Below are positions 33,501 to 45,400 of a stretch of DNA of 64,000 bases, one piece after another; position 1 is the stretch's first letter; each line of letters opens with the position of its first letter. The stretch is from contig OZ004584.1 of the NCBI GenBank assembly GCA_963924555.1, positions 9,019,327 through 9,083,326 of the forward strand. Direction: 5' to 3'. This DNA is from Crambe crambe (Eukaryota; Porifera; Demospongiae; Poecilosclerida; Crambeidae). Under the pieces are notes generated by a model. The model was given only the letters and a program-made list of their open reading frames with translations. It was not told where the DNA came from and did not search any database. The translations under genes and the position numbers were made by a program.

Positions 33501-33683
33501 AAAGTATCCATGAGGTTAGTTAAGTATTTATGAAGTCCCTCAAGTCATGGTAATGCACAGTAGATGTCCCTCAAGTCTATTCCTACATTTGGAAGTATTA
33601 CCAAGTACACTTAAGTCCCTCAAGTCCATGCAAAGTCCCTAAAGGCCTGATAGAGATTACAAAAGTCCCTCAAGTCATGGTAA

Positions 33684-33965
33684 TGCACAAGAAGTTGTGG
33701 CCACGCCTTCCCAAAGCACATCAAACTCCACCCCTCAACCACCAGCAAGTGTATAGCTAGGAGGGATGTCCAGCCAAAAGTATCTAAATTTCTAGTCCTA
33801 ATCGAGAGGAAAAATTTTTTATAATTGAATTGTGAGACTTGATTTTAAATATAAAGAAATTGTGAGAATGATTGATTACATTAGAACTGTTTTTTGTGAG
33901 AATGATTGATTAGTCGAAATATCTCTTTAGGATTGAGTATTCTTCTTCGGAATAGAGTCGTCTCT
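33684..33965. pseudogene. Rearranged, partly inverted fragment of the unit ORF region
   Basis: 33688-33732 repeats the ORF segment AAGAAGTTGTGGCCACGCC (+). 33745-33965 is then the reverse complement of the ORF middle and its 3' flank (GTCGTCTC, TCTTCTTCGGAATAGAG, CTTTAGGATTGAGTATTC, GTGAGAATGATTGATTA). Present in all three units. Confidence 0.8.
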
Positions 33966-33969
33966 TTTT

Positions 33970-35765
33970 TATCTTTCCCTCCCGGCTTGCACGTCTCGGT
34001 GAATATCCTTCATGGATCCTTCCTGGATATTCTGGGACCTTGAAATTTCAGATACTTCTAGGAGGACAATTGGTGGCCCCCATGGATTCTGAGAGGACAA
34101 TTGGTGACCCCCATGGGCCAGATATATCATCCCTCCTAGCTATGACCTTACCTTGCACATCTCAGTGGATATCCTTCATGGTTTCGTATTCGATCCTTCC
34201 TGGATATTCTGGGACTTTGAAATTTCAGCTCCTTCTTGGAGGACAATTGGTGGCCCCCATGGATTCTTGGAGGACAATTGGTGGCCCCCATGGATCCTGA
34301 GAGGACAATTGGTGACCCCCATGGATTCTGGGAGGACAATTGGTGACCCCCATGGGCCAGATATATCATCCCTCCTAGCTATGACCTTACCTTTCCCTCC
34401 TGGCTTGCACATCTCAGTGAATATCCTTCATGGTTTCGTATTCGATCCTTCCTGGATATTCTGGGACTTTGAAATTTCAGCTCCTTCTTGGAGGACAATT
34501 GGTGGCCCCCATGGATTCTTGGAGGACAATTGGTGGCCCCCATGGATCCTGAGAGGACAATTGGTGACCCCCATGGATTCTGGGAGGACAATTGGTGACC
34601 CCCCATGGGCCAGATATATCATCCCTCCTAGCTATGACCTTACCTTTCCCTCCTGGCTTGCACATCTCAGTGAATATCCTTCATGGTTTCGTATTCGATC
34701 CTTCCTGGATATTCTGGGACTTTGAAATTTCAGCTCCTTCTTGGAGGACAATTGGTGGCCCCCATGGATTCTTGGAGGACAATTGGTGGCCCCCATGGAT
34801 CCTGAGAGGACAATTGGTGACCCCCATCATCCCTCCTAGCTATGACCTTACCTTTCCCTCCTGGCTTGCACATCTCAGTGAATATCCTTCATGGTTTCAT
34901 ATTCGATCCTTCCTGGATATTCTGGGACTTTGAAATTTCAGCTCCTTCTTGGAGGACAATTGGTGGCCCCCATGGATTCTTGGAGGACAATTGGTGGCCC
35001 CCATGGATCCTGAGAAGACAATTGGTGACCCCCATGGATTCTGGGAGGACAATTGGTGATCCCCCATGGGCCAGATATATCATCCCTCCTAGCTATGACC
35101 TTACCTTTCCCTCCTGGCTTGCACGTCTCAGTGAATATCCTTCATGGTTTCGTATTCGATCCTTCCTGGATATTCTGGGACTTTGAAATTTCAGATACTT
35201 CTAGGAGGACAATTGGTGGCCCCCATGGATTCTGAGAGGACAATTGGTGACCAGATATATCATCCCTCCTAGCTATGACCTTACCTTTCCCTCCTGGCTT
35301 GCATATCTCAGTGAATATCCTTCATGGTTTCGTATTCGATCCTTCCTGGATATTCTGGGACTTTGAAATTTCAGCTCCTTCTTGGAGGACAATTGGTGGC
35401 CCCCATGGATTCTTGGAGGACAATTGGTGGCCCCCATGGATCCTGAGAGGACAATTGGTGACCCCCATGGATTCTGGGAGGACAATTGGTGATCCCCCAT
35501 GGGCCAGATATATCATCCCTCCTAGCTATGACCTTACCTTTCCCTCCTGGCTTGCACATCTCAGTGAATATCCTTCATGGTTTCGTATTCGATCCTTCCT
35601 GCATATTCTGGGACTTTGAAATTTCAGATACTTCTAGGAGGACAATTGGTGGCCCCCATGGATTCTGAGAGGACAATTGGTGACCAGATATATCATCCCT
35701 CCTAGCTATGACCTTACCTTTCCCTCCTGGCTTGCACGTCTCAGTGAATATCCTTCATGGTTTCA
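33970..35765 (+). repeat. Array of 180-254-bp units built on GACAATTGGTGG sub-repeats
   Basis: Each unit has TATGACCTTACCTTTCCCTC, then TATCCTTCATGGTTTCG, then CTTCCTGGATATTCTGGGAC, followed by two to four sub-repeats of about 33 bp (GAGGACAATTGGTGGCCCCC). Unit length varies with the number of sub-repeats. The long open frames here (such as 34153-34725) are by-products. Confidence 0.9.
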
Positions 35766-36015
35766 TAGAAGGGATGACTAGGGCTAGATGCAACTCGGAA
35801 GGGATGACTAGAGCTAGATTCAACTTGGAAGGGATGTCTAGGGCTAGATGCAACTTGGAAGGGATGTCTAGGGCTAAATGCAACTCAGAAGGGATGACTA
35901 GGGCTAGATGCAACTCGGAAGGGATGACTAGGGCTAGATGCAACTCGGAAGGGATGACTAGGGCTAGATGCAACTTGGAAGGGATGATTAGGGCAAGATG
36001 CAACTCGGAAGGGCT
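35766..36015 (+). repeat. 30-bp repeat containing CTAGGGCTAG
   Basis: About eight copies of GAAGGGATGACTAGGGCTAG plus ATGCAACTCG. The unit embeds a telomere-like CTAGGGCTAG. Open on both strands because the period is a multiple of 3. Confidence 0.9.
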
Positions 36016-36024
36016 AGATTTCAA

Positions 36025-36475
36025 AGTATATAACCTACATGGCTAAATTAGGTGCCCCGGGTTAATACAGGTTGAGGTTATAAACCTACATGGCTAAATT
36101 AGGTGCCCCCGGGTTAATACAGGTTGAGGTTATAAACCTACATGGCTAAATTAGGTGCCCCCGGGTTAATACAGGTTGAGGTTATAAACCTACATGGCTA
36201 AATTAGGTGCCCCCGGGTTAATACAGGTTGAGGTTATAAACCTACATGGCTAAATTAGGTGCCCCCGGGTTAATACAGGTTGAGGTTATAAACCTACATG
36301 GCTAAATTAGGTGCCCCCGGGTTAATACAGGTTGAGGTTATAAACCTACATGGCTAAATTAGGTGCCCCCGGGTTAATACAGGTTGAGGTTATAAACCTA
36401 CATGGCTAAATTAGGTGCCCCCGGGTTAATACAGGTTGAGGTTATAAACCTACATGGCTAAATTAGGTGCCCCTG
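36025..36475 (+). repeat. Second 52-bp repeat family
   Basis: About nine near-identical copies of ACCTACATGGCTAAATTAGG, then TGCCCCCGGGTTAATACAGG, then TTGAGGTTATAA. Confidence 0.92.
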
Positions 36476-36509
36476 GGTTAAGACCTCAACCTACAGGTTA
36501 AGGAGATAA

Positions 36510-38760
36510 GCCCTCAGATTTCTTCAGGTTTCTTCAGGTTAGGTTCAGGTTAGGTTAGGTTGAGGTTAGAGGTCCAAATCGGCCCGAAGGGCATATGTAC
36601 ACCCCCTAGGGGATCTCTATGGCACATGGGGGCAGGGTTAGCTGTCCTGGGGGCAATTTCATCTGGATTACCACGAAATTATCCCTCATGCTTCTCAGGT
36701 TATCCCTCCTGACTGTTTTCCACCCATTCAGGTTTCTTCAGGTTTCTTCAGGTTAGGTTAGGTTGAGGTTAGGTTGAGGTTAGAGGTCCAAATCGGCCCT
36801 AAGGGCATATGTACACCCCCTAGGGGATCTCTATGGTACATGAGGGCAGGGTTAGCTGTCCTGGGGGCATTTTCATCCGGACTACCACGAGGTTATCCCC
36901 CATGCCTCTCGGGTTATCCCTCCTGACTGTTTTCCACCCATTCAGGTTTCTTCAGGTTTCTTCAGGTTTCTTCAGGTTAGGTTAGGTTGAGGTTAGGTTG
37001 AGGTTAGAGGTCCAAATCGGCCTGAAGGGCATATGTACACCCCCTAGGGGATCTCTATGGAACATGAGGGCAGGGTTAGCTGTCCTGGGGGCATTTTCAT
37101 CCGGACTACCACGAAGTTATCCCTCATGCTTCTCAGGTTATCCCTCCTGACTGTTTTCCACCCATTCAGGTTTCTTCAGGTTTCTTCAGGTTTCTTCAGG
37201 TTAGGTTAGGTTGAGGTTAGGTTGAGGTTAGAGGTCCAAATCGGCCCTAAGGGCATATGTACACCCCCTAGGGGATCTCTATGGCACATGGGAGCAGGGT
37301 TAGCTGTCCTGGGGGCAATTTCATCTGGATTACCACGAAATTATCCCTCATGCTTCTCAGGTTATCCCTCCTGACTGTTTTCCACCCATTCAGGTTTCTT
37401 CAGGTTTCTTCAGGTTAGGTTAGGTTGAGGTTAGGTTGAGGTTAGAGGTCCAAATCGGCCCTAAGGGCATATGTACACCCCCTAGGGGATCTCTATGGCA
37501 CATGGGGGCAGGGTTAGCTGTCCTGGGGGCAATTTCATCTGGATTACCACGAAATTATCCCTCATGCTTCTCAGGTTATCCCTCCTGACTGTTTTCCACC
37601 CATTCAGGTTTCTTCAGGTTTCTTCAGGTTTCTTCAGGTTAGGTTAGGTTGAGGTTAGGTTGAGGTTAGAGGTCCAAATCGGCCCTAAGGGCATATGTAC
37701 ACCCCCTAGGGGATCTCTATGGTACATGAGGGCAGGGTTAGCTGTCCTGGGGGCATTTTCATCCGGACTACCACGAGGTTATCCCCCATGCCTCTCGGGT
37801 TATCCCTCCTGACTGTTTTCCACCCTTTCAGGTTTCTTCAGGTTTCTTCAGGTTTCTTCAGGTTAGGTTAGGTTGAGGTTAGGTTGAGGTTAGAGGTCCA
37901 AATCGGCCTGAAGGGCATATGTACACCCCCTAGGGGATCTCTATGGCACATGAGGGCAGGATTAGCTGTCCTGGGGGCATTTTCATCCGGACTACCACGA
38001 GGTTATCCCTCATGCTTCTCAGGTTATCCCTCCTGACTGTTTTCCACCCATTCAGGTTTCTTCAGGTTTCTTCAGGTTTCTTCAGGTTAGGTTAGGTTGA
38101 GGTTAGGTTGAGGTTAGAGGTCCAAATCGGCCCTAAGGGCATATGTACACCCCCTAGGGGATCTCTATGGCACATGGGGGCAGGGTTAGCTGTCCTGGGG
38201 GCAATTTCATCTGGATTACCACGAAATTATCCCTCATGCTTCTCAGGTTATCCCTCCTGACTGTTTTCCACCCATTCAGGTTTCTTCAGGTTTCTTCAGG
38301 TTAGGTTAGGTTGAGGTTAGGTTGAGGTTAGAGGTCCAAATCGGCCCTAAGGGCATATGTACACCCCCTAGGGGATCTCTATGGCACATGGGGGCAGGGT
38401 TAGCTGTCCTGGGGGCAATTTCATCTGGATTACCACGAAATTATCCCTCATGCTTCTCAGGTTATCCCTCCTGACTGTTTTCCACCCATTCAGGTTTCTT
38501 CAGGTTTCTTCAGGTTTCTTCAGGTTAGGTTAGGTTGAGGTTAGGTTGAGGTTAGAGGTCCAAATCGGCCCTAAGGGCATATGTACACCCCCTAGGGGAT
38601 CTCTATGGTACATGAGGGCAGGGTTAACTGTCCTGGGGGCATTTTCATCTGGATTACCACGAAATTATCCCTCATGCTTCTCAGGTTATCCCTCCTGACT
38701 GTTTTCCACCCATTCAGGTTTCTTCAGGTTAGGTTCAGGTTAGGTTAGGTTGAGGTTAGA
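36510..38760 (+). repeat. 215-223-bp repeat with TTAGG-like tracts
   Basis: Ten full copies, marked by GAGGTCCAAATCGGCC near 36569, 36783, 37006, 37228, 37445, 37669, 37893, 38116, 38332 and 38555. Each opens with two or three TTTCTTCAGG, then GGTTAGGTTAGGTTGAGGTT. Length varies with the number of TTTCTTCAGG units. Confidence 0.92.
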
Positions 38761-39494
38761 GGTCAAAATCGGCCCGAAGGGCAAATGTACACCCCCTGGG
38801 GGATCTATAGTGCTCATGGGGGCAAGGTTAAATGTCCTGGGGGGATTTTATTCAGAGGTTATCCCCCATGCTTCTCAGGTTATCCCTCCTGACTGTTTTC
38901 TACCCATTCATGGCTATTTTTGGGGCCCCCTAGGTTTGATCAGGTTTGATCAGGTTTGATTATTGGTCGAAAACGACCATGGGGGCCTCGAATTTAGCCG
39001 TGAGGGCATTTTTTTAGTCCTAAGGGACGTTTTTTTAGCCATTAGGGCTCGATATTATCCATGAGGGATGCCATGAGGGCCTTGCTCAAAAGAAAATTGT
39101 AGTTTATCCCCCAAGGTTGGTAACCTGACCCCTGTGGCATCAAAACCCATCCCTCAACTCAAAATAAGACCAGTTTTTAGTCCTAAGGGCCGGGTTATGT
39201 TGCCACGAGGGATAACCGGGTGCTCATGAGGGCAAGGTTAAGGTAGCTTTAGGGATATTTCCCTCATGCTACCGAACCTGGCCCCCATGCTTATCAGGTT
39301 TGCCCTCAGGCTCGAAACCTAACCTCAGGTTAAACCTGAGGTTTCTTCAGTTTTCTTTAAATCCCTAGTTTTCGAGATCGATTTTGCCCTCAAGGGCCAA
39401 GGTTTCTCGGCATGGGGGCGATTTTTAGCCCTAAGGGAACCTAGGTTTCTTTAGGTTAGGTGAGGCAAAACCTCAGGCATCCCCGACTCCATAG

Positions 39495-42400
39495 CTAGGG
39501 GCATGGAGAAGGATCCCTCACCATCCCTCATATATATAATATGATCCCTTATATTCATATACTTGAGTGTTTTATCCCTCAAATTCGCAAATTTGAGTCT
39601 TTTTTCCCCTTATGGTCATATACTTGGAGGATTTTACCCTTAAGTCAACCTCAACTTCATGGATAAATCTTATCTCGATTTAGGGGTAAAATATCCATGA
39701 GGTTAGGTTTCTTTAACCTGGGTTGAGGTTTCCAGAGGTAAAATAGCCATGAGGTTATGTATTGTTAACCTGGGTTGAGGTTTCCAGAGGTAAAATAGCC
39801 ATGAGGTTATGTCCTGTTAACCTGGGTTGAGGTTTCCAGAGGTAAAATAGCCATGAGGTTATGTCTTGTTAACCTGGGTTGAGGTTTCCAGAGGTAAAAT
39901 AGCCATGAGGTTATGTCCTGTTAACCTGGGTTGAGGTTTCCAGAGGTAAAATAGCCATGAGGTTATGTCTTGTTAACCTGGGTTGAGGTTTCCAGAGGTA
40001 AAATAGCCATGAGGTTATCCAACGTTAACCTGGGTTGAGGTTTTCAGAGGTAAAATAGCCATGAGGTTTTGTTTCGTTAACAGGGGTTGAGGTAAAGTAT
40101 CCATGAGGTTAGTTAAGTATTTATGAAGTCCCTCAAGTCACGGTAATGCACAGTAGATGTCCCTCAAGTCTATTCCTACACTTTGAAGTATTACCAAGTA
40201 CACTTAAGTCCCTCAAGTATAGATAAAGACATTCAAAGTCCCTCAAGGCCAGATAGAGATTACGGAAGTCCCTCAAGTCATGGTAATGCACAGTAGATGT
40301 CCCTCAAGTCTATTCCTACACTTTGAAGTATTACGAAGTACACTTAAGTCCCTCAAGTCCATGCATCCGTAGCGCAGGCTGAAGGGGAAGTGCACGCCGT
40401 AGCCAGCCATATGACACACTCAGTAGATGTCCACCAGTCAACCTACCAACAGGCCGGCAACACTGAAAAGACTGTCGAAACGTAAGTCATTTACAGTCTG
40501 CACACACACTAGTTCAACTCACGTTGTACCATTCAGATACAAGAAGTTGTGGCCACGCCTTCCCAAAGCACATCAAACTCCACCCCCAGCAAAAAAGAGA
40601 CGACTCTATTCCGAAGAAGAATACTCAATCCTAAAGAGATATTTCGACATTGGCGGAGAGAGGTCTAAAGTGGCAAAACTTTCTGAGTGTGCAGATTTCC
40701 TTAGAGAGTACCAGAGAGATATGCAGTTTGAGGGGAAGGACACAGGACAAGATCAAAAACATGATAAAGCAGAGCAAGTGACAGCAAACCAACAGTTCTT
40801 TTTATTTAAAATGTAATCAATCATTCTCACAAAAAACAGTACTAATGTAATCAATCATTCTCACAATTTCTTTCTATTTCTAATCAAGTCTCACAATTCA
40901 AATTTTTCCTCTAGAAATTTAGATACTTTTTGCTGGACATCCCTCCTAGCTATACACTTATCTTTCCCTCCCGGCTTGCACGTCTCGGTGAATATCCTTC
41001 ATGGATCCTTCCTGGATATTCTGGGACTTTGAAATTTCAGATACTTCTAGGAGGACAATTGGTGGCCCCCATGGATTCTGAGAGGACAATTGGTGACCCC
41101 CATGGATTCTGGGAGGACAATTGGTGACCCCCATGGGCCAGATATATCATCCCTCCTAGCTATGACCTTACCTTTCCCTCCTGGCTTGCACATCTCAGTG
41201 AATATCCTTCATGGTTTCGTATTCGATCCTTCCTGGATATTCTGGGACTTTGAAATTTCAGCTCCTTCTTGGAGGATCCAGAGGTAAAATAGCCATGAGG
41301 TTATGTCTTGTTAACCTGGGTTGAGGTTTCCAGAGGTAAAATAGCCATGAAGTTATCCATCGTTAACTTGGGTTGAGGTTTCCAGAGGTAAAATAGCCAT
41401 GAGGTTATGTCTTGTTAACCTGGGTTGAGGTTTCCAGAGGTAAAATAGCCATGAGGTTATCCAACGTTAACCTGGGTTGAGGTTTCCAGAGGTAAAATAG
41501 CCATGAGGTTATGTCTTGTTAATCTGGGTTGAGGTTTCCAGAGGTAAAATAGCCATGAGGTTATGTCTTGTTAACCTGGGTTGAAGTTTCCAGAGGTAAA
41601 ATAGCCATGAGGTTATGTCTTGTTAATCTGGGTTGAGGTTTCCAGAGGTAAAATAGCCATGAGGTTATCCAATGTTAACCTGGGTTGAGGTTTCCAGAGG
41701 TAAAATAGCCATGAGGTTATGTCTTGTTAACCTGGGTTGAGGTTTCCAGAGGTAAAATAGCCATGAGGTTATCCAACGTTAACCTGGGTTGAGGTTTCCA
41801 GAGGTAAAATAGCCATGAGGTTATGTCTTGTTAACCTGGGTTGAGGTAAAATAGCCATGAGGTTATCCAACGTTAACCTGGGTTGAGGTTTCCAGAGGTA
41901 AAATAGCCATGAGGTTATGTCTTGTTAATCTGGGTTGAGGTTTCCAGAGGTAAAATAGCCATGAGGTTATCCAATGTTAACCTGGGTTGAGGTTTCCAGA
42001 GGTAAAATAGCCATGAGGTTATGTCTTGTTAACCTGGGTTGAGGTTTCCAGAGGTAAAATAGCCATGAGGTTATCCAACGTTAACCTGGGTTGAGGTTTC
42101 CAGAGGTAAAATAGCCATGAGGTTATGTCTTGTTAACCTGGGTTGAGGTAAAATAGCCATGAGGTTATCCAACGTTAACCTGGGTTGAGGTTATCAGAGG
42201 TAAAATAGCCATGAGGTTATGTCTTGTTAACCTGGGTTGAGGTTTTCAGAGGTAAAATAGCCATGAGGTTTTGTTTCGTTAACAGGGGTTGAGGTAAAGT
42301 ATCCATGAGGTTAGTTAAGTATTTATGAAGTCCCTCAAGTCATGGTAATGCACAGTAGATGTCCCTCAAGTCTATTCCTACATTTGGAAGTATTACCAAG

Positions 42401-45400
42401 TACACTTAAGTCCCTCAAGTCCATGCAAAGTCCCTAAAGGCCTGATAGAGATTACAAAAGTCCCTCAAGTCATGGTAATGCACAAGAAGTTGTGGCCACG
42501 CCTTCCCAAAGCACATCAAACTCCACCCCTCAACCACCAGCAAGTGTATAGCTAGGAGGGATGTCCAGCCAAAAGTATCTAAATTTCTAGTCCTAATCGA
42601 GAGGAAAAATTTTTTATAATTGAATTGTGAGACTTGATTTTAAATATAAAGAAATTGTGAGAATGATTGATTACATTAGAACTGTTTTTTGTGAGAATGA
42701 TTGATTAGTCGAAATATCTCTTTAGGATTGAGTATTCTTCTTCGGAATAGAGTCGTCTCTTTTTTATCTTTCCCTCCCGGCTTGCACGTCTCGGTGAATA
42801 TCCTTCATGGATCCTTCCTGGATATTCTGGGACCTTGAAATTTCAGATACTTCTAGGAGGACAATTGGTGGCCCCCATGGATTCTGAGAGGACAATTGGT
42901 GACCCCCATGGGCCAGATATATCATCCCTCCTAGCTATGACCTTACCTTGCACATCTCAGTGGATATCCTTCATGGTTTCGTATTCGATCCTTCCTGGAT
43001 ATTCTGGGACTTTGAAATTTCAGCTCCTTCTTGGAGGACAATTGGTGGCCCCCATGGATTCTTGGAGGACAATTGGTGGCCCCCATGGATCCTGAGAGGA
43101 CAATTGGTGACCCCCATGGATTCTGGGAGGACAATTGGTGACCCCCATGGGCCAGATATATCATCCCTCCTAGCTATGACCTTACCTTTCCCTCCTGGCT
43201 TGCACATCTCAGTGAATATCCTTCATGGTTTCGTATTCGATCCTTCCTGGATATTCTGGGACTTTGAAATTTCAGCTCCTTCTTGGAGGACAATTGGTGG
43301 CCCCCATGGATTCTTGGAGGACAATTGGTGGCCCCCATGGATCCTGAGAGGACAATTGGTGACCCCCATGGATTCTGGGAGGACAATTGGTGACCCCCCA
43401 TGGGCCAGATATATCATCCCTCCTAGCTATGACCTTACCTTTCCCTCCTGGCTTGCACATCTCAGTGAATATCCTTCATGGTTTCGTATTCGATCCTTCC
43501 TGGATATTCTGGGACTTTGAAATTTCAGCTCCTTCTTGGAGGACAATTGGTGGCCCCCATGGATTCTTGGAGGACAATTGGTGGCCCCCATGGATCCTGA
43601 GAGGACAATTGGTGACCCCCATCATCCCTCCTAGCTATGACCTTACCTTTCCCTCCTGGCTTGCACATCTCAGTGAATATCCTTCATGGTTTCATATTCG
43701 ATCCTTCCTGGATATTCTGGGACTTTGAAATTTCAGCTCCTTCTTGGAGGACAATTGGTGGCCCCCATGGATTCTTGGAGGACAATTGGTGGCCCCCATG
43801 GATCCTGAGAGGACAATTGGTGACCCCCATGGATTCTGGGAGGACAATTGGTGATCCCCCATGGGCCAGATATATCATCCCTCCTAGCTATGACCTTACC
43901 TTTCCCTCCTGGCTTGCACGTCTCAGTGAATATCCTTCATGGTTTCGTATTCGATCCTTCCTGGATATTCTGGGACTTTGAAATTTCAGATACTTCTAGG
44001 AGGACAATTGGTGGCCCCCATGGATTCTGAGAGGACAATTGGTGACCAGATATATCATCCCTCCTAGCTATGACCTTACCTTTCCCTCCTGGCTTGCATA
44101 TCTCAGTGAATATCCTTCATGGTTTCGTATTCGATCCTTCCTGGATATTCTGGGACTTTGAAATTTCAGCTCCTTCTTGGAGGACAATTGGTGGCCCCCA
44201 TGGATTCTTGGAGGACAATTGGTGGCCCCCATGGATCCTGAGAGGACAATTGGTGACCCCCATGGATTCTGGGAGGACAATTGGTGATCCCCCATGGGCC
44301 AGATATATCATCCCTCCTAGCTATGACCTTACCTTTCCCTCCTGGCTTGCACATCTCAGTGAATATCCTTCATGGTTTCGTATTCGATCCTTCCTGCATA
44401 TTCTGGGACTTTGAAATTTCAGATACTTCTAGGAGGACAATTGGTGGCCCCCATGGATTCTGAGAGGACAATTGGTGACCAGATATATCATCCCTCCTAG
44501 CTATGACCTTACCTTTCCCTCCTGGCTTGCACGTCTCAGTGAATATCCTTCATGGTTTCATAGAAGGGATGACTAGGGCTAGATGCAACTCGGAAGGGAT
44601 GACTAGAGCTAGATTCAACTTGGAAGGGATGTCTAGGGCTAGATGCAACTTGGAAGGGATGTCTAGGGCTAAATGCAACTCAGAAGGGATGACTAGGGCT
44701 AGATGCAACTCGGAAGGGATGACTAGGGCTAGATGCAACTCGGAAGGGATGACTAGGGCTAGATGCAACTTGGAAGGGATGATTAGGGCAAGATGCAACT
44801 CGGAAGGGCTAGATTTCAAAGTATATAACCTACATGGCTAAATTAGGTGCCCCGGGTTAATACAGGTTGAGGTTATAAACCTACATGGCTAAATTAGGTG
44901 CCCCCGGGTTAATACAGGTTGAGGTTATAAACCTACATGGCTAAATTAGGTGCCCCCGGGTTAATACAGGTTGAGGTTATAAACCTACATGGCTAAATTA
45001 GGTGCCCCCGGGTTAATACAGGTTGAGGTTATAAACCTACATGGCTAAATTAGGTGCCCCCGGGTTAATACAGGTTGAGGTTATAAACCTACATGGCTAA
45101 ATTAGGTGCCCCCGGGTTAATACAGGTTGAGGTTATAAACCTACATGGCTAAATTAGGTGCCCCCGGGTTAATACAGGTTGAGGTTATAAACCTACATGG
45201 CTAAATTAGGTGCCCCCGGGTTAATACAGGTTGAGGTTATAAACCTACATGGCTAAATTAGGTGCCCCTGGGTTAAGACCTCAACCTACAGGTTAAGGAG
45301 ATAAGCCCTCAGATTTCTTCAGGTTTCTTCAGGTTAGGTTCAGGTTAGGTTAGGTTGAGGTTAGAGGTCCAAATCGGCCCGAAGGGCATATGTACACCCC

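Larger units (their letters stand above)
30700..39494 (+). repeat. Subtelomeric macrosatellite unit, copy 1 (8,795 bp)
   Basis: Starts CTAGGGGCATGGAGAAGG and ends CGACTCCATAG. Internal order: AT-rich segment; 52-bp repeats (30906-31290); AAGTCCCTCAAG repeats (31325-31585); the 129-codon ORF; one GACAATTGGTGG block (32130-32485); 52-bp repeats again (32486-33500); AAGTCCCTCAAG repeats; a rearranged ORF fragment (33684-33965); a GACAATTGGTGG array (33970-35765); a 30-bp array (35766-36015); a second 52-bp family (36025-36475); a 215-223-bp array (36510-38760); and about 730 bp of unique GAGGG/CCCTAAGGG-rich sequence. It differs from copies 2 and 3 at one base that I could find (A at 35016, G in the others). 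The layout resembles yeast Y' elements, in organisation only. Confidence 0.95.

Noticed and set aside
34153-34725. 190-codon ORF and the many related ORFs on both strands of the GACAATTGGTGG arrays (all three units)
   Set aside because: They follow the repeat period, appear on both strands and change frame with sub-repeat number; no protein domain or splice logic is seen.
35708-36046. ORFs through the 30-bp repeat (plus and minus strand)
   Set aside because: A 30-bp period keeps frames open on both strands at once; there is no independent coding signal.
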